From the IMG/VR virus record IMGVR_UViG_3300035698_009196, positions 1 to 21,156 of that record: a stretch of 21,156 nucleotides of DNA. One strand, 5' to 3'. Shown piece by piece: positions 13,646-21,156 of the stretch. The notes under the pieces were generated by a model. It ran no database searches. It was not told the DNA's origin and saw only the letters and a program-made list of their open reading frames with translations. Origin of the DNA: a virus. The position numbers were made by a program, and so were the translations under genes. Position 1 is the first letter of the stretch. Every line of letters starts with the position of its first letter.

Positions 13646-14525
13646 ATGAAGTTCCTTCTTTGAGGACTTTTTTAATTTCTCGTGTCAGTTGATAATGACG
13701 CATCAATTTAACAACATGCTCATCCTTAACAACATTGCCGCTTGATAATGAATCAATGTGCTTGATCACTTCGTCCAACTTAATTTTTGTAATTGGATCA
13801 TCAACTTGTTTAGCTAAATTTTTAAGTATACCCTTCACGCGTGTTACTTCGCTCGTGATGTATTCTTTTAAATGATTTGTATTTGATATGTTATTGATAT
13901 ATTCACGCAATAATTTCTTTTGACATGAATTTAAACTATTAGTGTATTTTGCGTTGAATTTTTCAACCAACATTCTGTATGACAAAATACGTAAATCTTT
14001 TTCTTCCTTTTTGAAGCTATCATAAATTGTTGCTTTTTTCTTTTCATGGGAAACAGACGAGGTTATATATTCAATCACCATAAATCTATTATTTACTGAT
14101 TCTTTCGGATCAAAAATTCCATTCGAGGTCTCCGTCAAAAATAATTTGTAGACCGAAGCAAAAATTTTAAATTCCGGAACTCTAGCATTAAAGAAATCAT
14201 TGATTTCATAATTTTCTTTTATAGCTTTAATTAAATTGTATTTTTCACGCTTTAAATCTGAATTTTTGATTTTCTGGCGTGAGGAAACTACGGCATCCAC
14301 TAATTTGTCAGCCTTTATTTCCGATTTGTATTTTTCATGGACAAGGATTTTATACAGTTGTAATTCCTTACCCATCGCAGTCGTGGCTCCAAAAAATGTT
14401 TTAATTAGAGGTATGGCTACCGAGTCCTTTTTGTTGTTCAATACATCCACCGTTATCTGGCGCGATAAAAGCTCAAATAATAGAGCAGTATTCTTAATTT
14501 TATTGTGACGCAAAATTTTATCCAT
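13635..14525 (-). CDS. Conserved head-region protein of unknown role (296 aa)
   Basis: A long helical basic protein starting MDKILRHNKIKNTALLFELL. I recall proteins with this start (ILRHNKIKNTxLLFELL) next to portal genes of marine T4-like phages, always unannotated, but cannot verify that here. It has no membrane segment and is rich in Lys, Ile and Asn. The ATG has CGGAG ahead and lies after a 65-base AT-rich gap that holds a promoter-like motif. Position suggests a prohead core or head-assembly role. No TGA in frame. Confidence 0.7.
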   Translation of the reverse strand: MDKILRHNKIKNTALLFELLSRQITVDVLNNKKDSVAIPLIKTFFGATTAMGKELQLYKILVHEKYKSEIKADKLVDAVVSSRQKIKNSDLKREKYNLIKAIKENYEINDFFNARVPEFKIFASVYKLFLTETSNGIFDPKESVNNRFMVIEYITSSVSHEKKKATIYDSFKKEEKDLRILSYRMLVEKFNAKYTNSLNSCQKKLLREYINNISNTNHLKEYITSEVTRVKGILKNLAKQVDDPITKIKLDEVIKHIDSLSSGNVVKDEHVVKLMRHYQLTREIKKVLKEGTSCGV

Positions 14526-14562
14526 GTATTTACTCCGTTTTATGTGTATATTCGTTCTTATA

Positions 14563-14572
14563 TATAAATATT
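14563..14572 (-). promoter_or_regulatory. Candidate late promoter AATATTTATA
   Basis: The minus strand reads AATATTTATA about 38 bases before the ATG at 14525; the complement contains TATAAATA. It shares the core AATAYTTATA with the sites at 1744 and 19445. It is in the only clear gap between portal and protease genes. Confidence 0.35.
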
Positions 14573-14590
14573 AAAATATCTCAAAATACG

Positions 14591-16450
14591 TTAATCTGTG
14601 GAAGATTCATTTTTCAAATCTTCGTTATATTCAGCTTCTATATCAGCAGATTCCTCAAGTATTTTTTTGCCCTCATTGTCAAATTTTTTGCCCAATTGAG
14701 CTACTAGACCGTCATAAGTTGCCACTCTTAAAATTTTACCGTGTTTAGGTGAGCCTGAAAAAGCCTTGCGCCTATCATGTTTTCCAAGAGGATCACGGCC
14801 ATTAATTGAACTGTCCTTGCCATATTTAGGACCCTCTTTGGGACGACCTGAACCAGGCCATCCGCCTTTTGGCATTTCTTCGCCTTCTTCTGGGTCAACA
14901 TCTTGACCTTGCGGTGCGCCTTCTTCACCGGGGTCTCCGCCGGCGTTAGCACCCTGAGTACCGACTGCCTCACCACTTTTCAATGGGTCGTTGCCTTCGT
15001 CCTCAATCTGTTGCCATCTAAATGCACGTTTCTTGTCTTTCAACATTTCCAATCTAATGTTATTTTTTTCTTCTTGACTGAATTTAAAAACATTGTCATA
15101 CAGTCATTCCGAAGGTAATAAATTATCTTGCATTGCTGAACTTGCGGCCGTTAATTTATTGACTAGCAATTCAATCTTTTCTTCCTCGTAGATCGTAGAA
15201 GGATTGGTTAATTCTAAATCGAAACTCAATAAATTTTCATCTGTATATCCCTGTGTGTAAAGATGTACAACTCCAACTTTTTTAAGTTCGGCTATAAGCG
15301 TTCTCTGAATACGTTCGATTGTTCTAGCAAAACGAACATCTTCTGCGGCCAATGTTGCCTTTGAATTTAATTGATCATCATATCCTAAGAATGCTTTTGG
15401 CACTTTCAAAGCGGCCAACATCTTATTTTTAAGATATTCAATGTCAGCAGTCATATCATATTCCATACCTTGAAGTGTATCAATCTCAGTACCACTATCG
15501 CCACCACGAACAGGTAAGAAAAAATCTTCTGTAAGATTCTGCATATTATAACGAAGGTTATAATCGCCAGTTTGGTTATCTATGATAGGAGTTTTCTTCA
15601 TTTTGTTCATCATTAATTTCATGTATGGTTCAACTTCTGCTGGAGAAAGGTTACCAATATCAACTTTGAAAATTCTCTTTTCAGGAGCACGCATGATTCT
15701 GTGAATCAACATAGCATCTTCCATCAATGTCAACTGCTTCCAAACTTTACGAGCACCTTCAATCATTGATTTACCATACGGTAAATAATTTGAATCTGAA
15801 TTAAGCCTGTAGTGGGCAATTTCAAATTCCTCAAAAGTCTCCAAATTATCGCCTTTCATTGATCCGAGTGTTTCACCCTGACCTAGTTGAAAGGTGACTT
15901 CATTCGGTCTCTCAGGGTCTATGCCTTCTAATCTAACGACATCATATACAGATAACGGGATAATATTAAATACGCCATATTGTTCCTTGAGCATCAAGTG
16001 TAAATAGAAATCTCCGTATTTACACAAGTTACGTGTTCATGGCCACAAATTAAATTCTATGTTCATAATATCATAATAAAGATTATTTAGAATTTCCTTG
16101 ACTTCTTCACTCTCAGTATTAACTTGAAGTACTGTACCATATTCTGATTTTAATGTACATTCATCTGCATAAATATCTAAGGCTGAGGCAATGATTGCAT
16201 CGGAATCCATTTGTTCATAATCTTTGAACAATGCCATTCTCTGACCTGCTTGGTAAAATTGCATAGCTTTTCCGGTTCCACCGGCCATTGATGAATACAT
16301 TCTACTATACCTATCTAGATAATTTTTAGCTGATCTAGATTGTAGTTGATTTGTATCAATTACTTTTAATTGTTTTCCGCCTTTATGTCTAATAATGACC
16401 TGTCCGGAAAATAATCGTTTTAAATTTGCTCTGAAATTGCTCTCTGCCAT
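14591..16450 (-). CDS. gp20: Portal vertex protein, gp20-like (619 aa)
   Basis: Forms the dodecameric portal through which the terminase packages DNA. The frame needs two TGA codons as Trp: 16039-16037 in LWPWTRNLCKYGDFYLHL, and 15106-15104 in PSEWLYDNVFKF. Family-like blocks include SSMAGGTGKAMQFYQAGQ (about 49-66), ALDIYADECT (about 90-99), EVEPYMKLMMNKMKK and LPVRGGDSGTEIDTL. It is longer than T4 gp20 (524 aa), mainly through a C-terminal tail rich in Gly, Pro, Glu and Asp (about residues 480-560) that may be disordered. The ATG at 16450 has AGAGG ahead. No tail sheath/tube genes (18, 19) lie between it and gp17, unlike T4. Confidence 0.93.
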
Positions 16451-16470
16451 TTTATGTTACCTCTTTCTTA

Positions 16471-18042
16471 TTATCTAAGCCATCCTAAATCTTCTCGTTG
16501 TCCATTAACTTCCCAATCCCAACCCTCAGCAGTTTTAGTGTCATCTTGAGTATATACACCTGAATGTTGTAGGGTCTGACCAAGAACTTGTTTTTGGATT
16601 TCATTGCCTTCCGTGCGTAGTCGAATTGCGGTATCTCTAACCCACAATCCAATCGCCAAACTCATGACTAAATCATCATTATATCCTTTAGCCGCTTGAG
16701 CACGATTTCTTTCATAAATGAAAACAAACAATTCATTAATCAATCGTTTTGAATGAACCATTACGGAACGGTCTCTAAAATACTCATCTAATTTAGCGAT
16801 GATCAACGGACGCGTTTTTGAACTGGTTGTAAATCCGGGAATCATTTTTCTATCTTCAGCATTATGTTTGTTTGTTAAATGCTGTTTAACATCCACGTAT
16901 TGAAAATCTCGTGTGGAATAAAATAAATTTTTGTAATCTCGTTCGATTACCTGTTGGAGTGCGGCTCAACCTATAGTATTATTTTCTACTATAAGTAGTG
17001 CATCATTATATTCTGTAGAAATATTCACCAATAAATCACCGTACGACTTGGTATCCAACTTGCCTCGATATTCAGCCACCTGGGTCATCGTATCAAGCTC
17101 TAAAATATGAAAAGCAGAATAATCAGTTGAATCTCCGCGTGAAACATCAGCACTAACCACATACGATTTACCGGGTAATGGATATTCTCATATCCAAATA
17201 TCTTGTTCCATACCACGTCTTTCTATTGGATCTTTCATATGTTGTGTTCTATATTCCTCAATCACAGAGCCGGGGACCACAGTCTTACCGGAACTAATAA
17301 AGTCACAGTCATTTTCCTGTGCGGCACGGTCCTTGTCGCCGAGACTTTTTTCTTCCGAGTCTCGCCATGCCTGGTCACGTTCTGGATGAACATCTCATTT
17401 TAATGTAATTGGATTGAAATCGTTTTCTTGTGTTTCGGAGCGCATCCATGTAGAATGGAATCAGTTACCAATTCCGTTTGGAGTACTCAGTGCAATACAA
17501 TCGCCACCAGTTGCAAGTGTCGGTGAAGCGGCCGTCCAAATCTCGTCAACTCCGGGAATGAACGCGGCCTCATCAAGGATCAATAATGACAATCCTTCTG
17601 AACGTGCGGCGTCTTCCGAGCTTGTTTCTGCTACGATTTGGGAGCCATTGTGGTATCTAAGGGAAAGTTTGTTATCTTCAATACAAGACGATTTTAACCA
17701 TCCTGGAAGATTGGCGTGCATAACTCGAACTTTCGTTACAAGATTACGAGCCTTTACTTGTTTTGTTGCAATTACTAAAATATTTTTGTCTGTATGAAAT
17801 GTCATTAATCATAATGAATATCCAGCGACAAGCGTTGATAAGCCAAGTTGACGACCTTTTAAAATAATATTGTATCTGTAAGACATAAAATCATTTATAA
17901 CATCACATTGGAAATCATATAGAGCGAATGGCACTTTTCCACGTATCGGGTGCTGAATAATACAATATTTCTTCATGAAATATTCGGGACTCAATCCGCA
18001 TTTTACTCACTCTTGTTTAATCATTTCCTTATAATCTGACAT
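16471..18042 (-). CDS. gp17: Terminase large subunit, gp17-like (523 aa)
   Basis: ATPase/nuclease motor that packages and cuts phage DNA. Six in-frame TGA codons (18009, 17811, 17463, 17397, 17190 and 16968, first base) read as Trp and restore one frame. Examples are GYSLWLMTF, TPNGIGNWFHSTW and NNTIGWAALQQ, where Trp fits the family. Walker A is KGRQLGLST (62-70); Walker B is LLILDEAAF with Asp157 and catalytic Glu158; the coupling motif is STPNG (186-190). The nuclease has SADVSRGD with Asp299, VENN with Glu353 and NDDLVMSLA with Asp456/457. All key residues are present, so it should be active. The ATG at 18042 overlaps the upstream stop. Confidence 0.96.
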
Positions 18043-18043
18043 A

Positions 18044-18427
18044 TTATCCTTTCACAAGTCCTAATGCATATGCTGTAAGAACAATAATCATCATTCCTTG
18101 GGCTCGGTAAAAGTCTGGAGTCATATACCATTTAGGTCTTTTGGATTCCATCTCTTTTTTGTATATTTCTACTCTATCTTCTAGGAGTAAAATATGTTCA
18201 TCCTTGTATTCAAGTATCAATGAATCGAGGTTTGCCTGATATTCAAATTTTCCAATCAATTCAGATTGTTGCATAATTACCACTTGTCGGAGAGAATCCG
18301 TAACGACAAGTTCCGTATATGCGCTCAATTTTTCCTGCATCTTCATTACTTCATCTGCGGTGAAAGTATATTGAGCATCAGCCAACCCAAATAAAAGTAC
18401 TAGGGCAATTAATATACGTTTAATCAT
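18044..18427 (-). CDS. Exported coiled-coil protein with C-terminal membrane segment (127 aa)
   Basis: ATG at 18427 (a TTG two codons earlier is possible). A signal-peptide-like start (IKRILIALVLLFGLADA, likely cut after ADA) is followed by a Leu/Glu/Lys-rich coiled coil (about residues 25-95). A hydrophobic segment follows near the C-terminus (GMMIIVLTAYALGLV). No lipobox cysteine is present. With the overlapping upstream gene, which has an N-terminal anchor and a coiled coil, it looks like a spanin-type lysis pair or another envelope-spanning complex. It is not a clear match to known spanins. Its stop is adjacent to the terminase start. Confidence 0.65.
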   Translation of the reverse strand: MIKRILIALVLLFGLADAQYTFTADEVMKMQEKLSAYTELVVTDSLRQVVIMQQSELIGKFEYQANLDSLILEYKDEHILLLEDRVEIYKKEMESKRPKWYMTPDFYRAQGMMIIVLTAYALGLVKG

Positions 18428-18737
18428 TTGCAAACTTCTTTAATCACTCGTATGCTTCATCAGCATCGACTGGTTTTTTAGATTTTTCCATTTCATTAAT
18501 TTTCTTCTGAGTAGCTTCAAGCTCTTTTTTAAGAGTTTCGATTTCTTTTTTGTTGGCTTTTTTATCATTATCTAGCACGGTAATTTTATCCTTAACAGCT
18601 TGTTCAGCTTTTTTACTATCTTCAATTACTTGTTCGATTGGTTTATTATCAGCTGGTTTACGTTTCATAAAAAGTATGCCCAGTACCAACATCAGCCCTG
18701 CAAATATTTTTGATATTCATTCAAATATTTTATTCAT
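18420..18737 (-). CDS. Membrane-anchored coiled-coil protein (105 aa)
   Basis: The start ATG at 18737 and the end at 18420 both depend on TGA = Trp: TGA 18719-18717 gives Trp7 in the membrane-anchor region, and TGA 18446-18444 gives Trp97 near the C-terminus. Residues 3-25 form a hydrophobic anchor (FAGLMLVLGILF); residues 35-90 are a highly charged coiled coil (KKAEQAVKDKITVLDNDKK, then ETLKKELEATQKKINEMEK). This N-in anchor plus coiled coil resembles an inner-membrane spanin subunit. The 3' end overlaps the exported protein gene. The function is inferred from architecture. Confidence 0.65.
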
Positions 18738-18942
18738 TATTCACATCTCCTTTTTTCTTAAATTCCTCACGAACTATTTTACGAGTCTCTTTGTCTCTCA
18801 TGATATTTTCACTCACACTAGATACTTTTGATAAGGTCGTTAATAATTGTGGATATTTCGCCAAAAATGCTATTAAACCCATTACGCCAGTTGTGGCAGA
18901 ATTAGGAATATTAAATTTTTTGAACAGTTGCCTAATGTTCAT
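18730..18942 (-). CDS. Small hypothetical protein, weakly hydrophobic N-terminal half (70 aa)
   Basis: Residues of about 17-32 (TTGVMGLIAFLAKYPQ) are moderately hydrophobic and could lie in or at a membrane; the C-terminal half is charged. Next to the two coiled-coil membrane proteins it could be a holin-like part of a lysis unit, but one short hydrophobic segment is too little to claim that. The ATG is one base beyond the upstream stop; the TAA overlaps the next gene. Confidence 0.55.
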   Translation of the reverse strand: MNIRQLFKKFNIPNSATTGVMGLIAFLAKYPQLLTTLSKVSSVSENIMRDKETRKIVREEFKKKGDVNNE

Positions 18943-19227
18943 TTATTTCTTAATAGCTTTCCACCAATATCGTTCATCTAAAATTGGGTCTTCAAATATA
19001 ATTTCGACTGAATCCATTTCTCTTTCATGGACTTTGTGATTACCGTATGCCTTTTCAAGCTTTTTGATTTCTTTTTTGAAATTATAGGCTCCCTTTGAAG
19101 GATATAGCCAAATAGTATTTGAGTTTGTCAAATCACCCATAAAATTACCAAAGTCATGATGAATATGACCTTCTTTTATAATTTTAATTTCTTCCTTTAT
19201 TACTTGGATTAATTTCAATTTTTTCAC
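18943..19227 (-). CDS. Leader-bearing protein outside the main cluster (94 aa)
   Basis: Starts at GTG 19227 (AGGGG ahead) with MKKLKLIQVIKEEIKIIKE, then GHI. The leader has the same 19-residue length and the I-K-E-E-I core as the main cluster leaders, ending Ile-Lys-Glu. It is the only such gene found upstream of the terminase. The body has a His-rich start (GHIHHDFGNF), a basic middle and an acidic, Trp-containing end. Packaging in the head is inferred from the leader only. Confidence 0.72.
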   Translation of the reverse strand: MKKLKLIQVIKEEIKIIKEGHIHHDFGNFMGDLTNSNTIWLYPSKGAYNFKKEIKKLEKAYGNHKVHEREMDSVEIIFEDPILDERYWWKAIKK

Positions 19228-19236
19228 TGGTTTCCC

Positions 19237-19419
19237 CTACTTAGATTCTGCTACCGATTCTTTGCGATATTCGGTAACTAATTTTTTGATTTCGCCAATT
19301 GATTTTCTGGCGCGACTACCAGCTGATTTATTACCCTTTTCAATGAAAAGAATATGGTTAGCTTCAAAGTCTTCAAACAAAGCTTTGATTTCGGTGTACA
19401 ATTCTATTGATTTTTTCAT
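19237..19419 (-). CDS. Histone H1/Hc1-like protein (60 aa)
   Basis: The central part FIEKGNKSAGSRARKSIGEIKKLVTEYRKE (about residues 25-54) fits the bacterial Hc1-type histone-like family (pattern EKGNKxAGxRxRK...EIKxL...R), as I know it from Bacteroidetes and Chlamydia proteins, and the length is typical. Such proteins bind and compact DNA. A phage copy could coat its own genome or affect host nucleoid structure. No leader or cleavage site, so packaging is not implied. GGAG precedes the ATG, and a promoter-like motif lies about 26 bases upstream. Stop TAG. Confidence 0.78.
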   Translation of the reverse strand: MKKSIELYTEIKALFEDFEANHILFIEKGNKSAGSRARKSIGEIKKLVTEYRKESVAESK

Positions 19420-19444
19420 TTTATTCTCCTAATTAAGTTATATA

Positions 19445-19454
19445 TATAAGTATT
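19445..19454 (-). promoter_or_regulatory. Candidate late promoter AATACTTATA
   Basis: The minus strand reads AATACTTATA followed by TATATA, about 26 bases before the histone-like gene start, overlapping the upstream stop. Same core as at 1744-1753. Function inferred from recurrence and position. Confidence 0.38.
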
Positions 19455-20010
19455 AAACTTCTAATAATTGTGTTTCTACTTTAGCTAATTCTTTACTATA
19501 ATCAGCAATTGCTTCATCTGCCATTTTCTGAATTTTTGCGTCATTTACATTCCACTTTTCCTCTTCCACCTGATGTCCATCAGGGTTTATTTGATTCATA
19601 AACTGTACGCTTGTACTTTTTTTATAATCGGTGATCTGAATAATTTGATCCTTTAGTCAATCTCGTTTATTTTCCAGTACGATACGGTTTTCATATGCTT
19701 CAAATGTCCCGTCTATTCTCATTTTATTTTCAGCTTCAACGGTACAGTTGAAACAACTTTTTCTACGATTCCAAAATTTGGTATCTAATTTTTTGTTCAT
19801 TATGCCTTTGCATTTAGGACAAAAAAGAGGCATCCGAAGTTCGCGTAATAGCTCATTCTTTGCCTCTTGTTCTTTTTTTTCTTTAACTTTTTGCTCGCGG
19901 TATTTCACCATCTCAGGGTCATTCCTATCTCAAGTTGACACCTGTATCTTTTGTTCTGGATTTTTACCCTGCAGAATATTTTTTAATGCTTTATCTTCAT
20001 GTGTTGCCAT
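19453..20010 (-). CDS. Zinc-ribbon protein (185 aa)
   Basis: Start ATG at 20010 with a strong GGAGG site. Two TGA codons are read as Trp (19932-19930, Trp27 in STWDRNDPE; 19659-19657, Trp118 in KRDWLKDQ), joining three pieces. The four-cysteine ribbon is C64-P-K-C67 and C86-F-N-C89, preceded by MPLF and followed by a charged KMRIDGTFEAYENR segment. Ribbon proteins with MPLFCPKC and an R-x-x-G-x-(F/W)-E-x-Y tail are, from memory, common just upstream of terminase genes in marine T4-like phages. A structural or DNA-binding role is likely but unassigned. Confidence 0.82.
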
Positions 20011-20869
20011 TGTAACCTCCTAATATAGTTTCTACACTACTTATTGCGTCTAATTTTGAGTACCCCTTCGGAGTACCTACTTCTCCTGATTTTACTGTAA
20101 CCATAGATTTAAACAGTCCGATTATACGTTTGCTACTTCTTTCGTTATTCAATGTCGGGTTTATCATAGGTAATAACTCCTCAAATGATAAGTTTAAATC
20201 ATACTCATGTAATAAATTTATTACTTCACTCCATGACGTTGTATTCCAAACAATCGTTCTTGATAGTTGTCTATACATATCATCAAGTTTAACAATCCGT
20301 AATTCTAACTTGGAACTGCTTAAATTGAACTCAAATTCCTCATTTTCTTCTAAAATATCAGTGGTTTGGTTAATATTCATTCGCACAAATACAACCTCAG
20401 GATTTTCTTCAATCAATATCACTTTAACAAGGCCTAATAATAAACCCTGTTTGGGTGCGGGAAGATTCAAAAAATTCTCTTTAAAAAGTAATTCAGTTTC
20501 ATCAAGCGCAACAATATTATCAATTTGAACACTTGTTCCATCTCCCTGAGGGTACAATACCGTAACAAGTTCGCCTGAGTTATAATGGCGTCTTCCAGCG
20601 TATTTTTCGCTTTTAAACGGCTGTATCTGACTTACCGGTTGTTTTAATAAAAACTGTATAAAGTCTTTTTTCATACGTGGTTTGTCGGTACCGTCAAATT
20701 GTACGATCAAATCTATATCTCCAGAGTCGCCTTTTCCGCCTTTGTAACTGCCAGTAATTATAAAAGATTTATAATGTGGATAGTGTTTAAGTATTTTATT
20801 GACATACCCCTTTGCAACACGTTCTATATTAGATTTTCGTATTCTATCTCCGCCTGCTACTCCGCTCAT
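19991..20869 (-). CDS. Nucleotidyltransferase of Pol-beta type (292 aa)
   Basis: Residues 38-55 (ITGSYKGGKGDSGDIDLI) fit the NTase signature hG[G/S]...DhD, with Asp51 and Asp53 as metal ligands; VQIDNI (115-120) supplies a third Asp at 117. These three carboxylates are the two-metal site of the DNA polymerase beta/X nucleotidyltransferase fold. The C-terminal half is helical and unfamiliar. The substrate cannot be told: candidates are DNA gap-filling, RNA tailing or protein modification. A TGA near the end (19999-19997) is Trp, adding Trp-Arg before TAA. The start overlaps the upstream stop (TAATG). Confidence 0.85.
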
Positions 20870-21156
20870 TAAACATACTCCTGTAATTTTGAATCACCAG
20901 GTAAGAATTTTCCTGACAGGTTGAGTGTTTTTTTAATGTTGATCCAGTAGTCCTGAAGATCGTCTGGAATGTCTGCTCGTGTTTTATCTAAAATACCCAA
21001 ATAAATATCCAATACTCCATAATGATCGTAGGCTTGAAGTTCATTCCTCATAAGAGCATGAATTTTGAAATAATCTGATACTATTTCTTGAGTAAATTTT
21101 ACTCTATATAACCGTGTCAACAATGCAATTGCTTCGTCACTCGTATGAGCTTCTAT
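20869..21156 (-). CDS. Hypothetical protein, N-terminus beyond the window (at least 95 aa)
   Basis: The frame is open to the window edge with no good start inside it; a TTG at 21123 exists but the frame continues beyond it. The visible part is helical and moderately acidic (YFKIHALMRNELQAYDHYGVL). Its TAA overlaps the start of the nucleotidyltransferase gene, so the two are probably co-translated and may act together. No family recognised. Confidence 0.65.
   Translation of the reverse strand: MEAHTSDEAIALLTRLYRVKFTQEIVSDYFKIHALMRNELQAYDHYGVLDIYLGILDKTRADIPDDLQDYWINIKKTLNLSGKFLPGDSKLQEYV

Noticed and set aside
16037-16039. TGA as glycine (the code of some candidate-phyla bacteria) or selenocysteine
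   Set aside because: Family positions in terminase and portal call for Trp (for example GNWFH, LWPWTRN). The 23 sites are far too many for selenocysteine and show no shared downstream stem.
16471-18042. Terminase as a pseudogene or as exons split by introns
   Set aside because: All interruptions are single TGA codons in one constant frame with no inserted sequence, and every catalytic motif is present. A Trp reading fits each site.
1-21156. tRNA genes, including a suppressor tRNA for TGA
   Set aside because: I looked for T-loop GGTTCRA-like sequences with pairing acceptor stems and found none I could fold convincingly. A covariance-model scan would be decisive.

Overview
The window is part of a tailed-phage genome of the T4-like (contractile-tail myovirus) type. 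It is AT-rich, very compact, and every gene I can support is on the minus strand. Many neighbours overlap as TAATG or have a Shine-Dalgarno-like GGAG/AGAGG just ahead of the start. Recognisable T4-type head genes, in transcription order (high to low coordinates), are terminase large subunit (gp17, 18042-16471), portal (gp20, 16450-14591), two small genes in the gp67/gp68 position, prohead protease (gp21, 13115-12507), scaffold (gp22, 4597-3482) and major capsid protein (gp23, 3467-1839). The host cannot be named from this sequence. A phage-encoded ribosomal protein bS21 and a histone-H1/Hc1-like protein are consistent with aquatic phages but not diagnostic.

The phage appears to read TGA as tryptophan. 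I count 23 in-frame TGA codons in 13 genes, six of them in the terminase and two in the portal. They fall at positions where Trp fits the protein family, and reading them as Trp restores full-length products. No gene in the window ends in TGA: all stops are TAA or, in seven genes, TAG. Under the standard code the terminase and portal would look broken. All coordinates below use TGA = Trp.

Layout. 21156-18420: a partial gene, a Pol-beta-type nucleotidyltransferase, a zinc-ribbon protein, an Hc1-like histone, a leader-bearing small protein and small membrane/coiled-coil proteins. 18427-12507: a signal-peptide/coiled-coil/membrane protein, then the packaging and prohead genes. 12504-4772: a 7.7 kb block inserted between protease and scaffold. 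It holds 16 genes, of which 13 begin with a short leader ending in a Leu/Ile-x-Glu site (or a close variant) and one more has several such sites internally. Eight of the leaders are near-copies of MKKSELRQIIREEIQ(K/T)LNE. The block also contains bS21 and a homing-endonuclease-like fragment. 4763-4737: a terminator, followed by gp22 and gp23. 1818-1789: a second terminator, followed by a run of very small genes, two of which copy the N-terminal pro-segment of the major capsid protein.

How the parts may work together (inference). In T4, short capsid-targeting leaders bring internal proteins into the prohead core, and gp21 cleaves after Leu/Ile-x-Glu. The leaders here have the same length, position and ending, and the cluster sits directly between the protease and scaffold genes. 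I therefore propose that it encodes a large set of packaged, protease-processed proteins delivered into the host with the DNA. At least two of these genes look like polyproteins with several internal cleavage sites.
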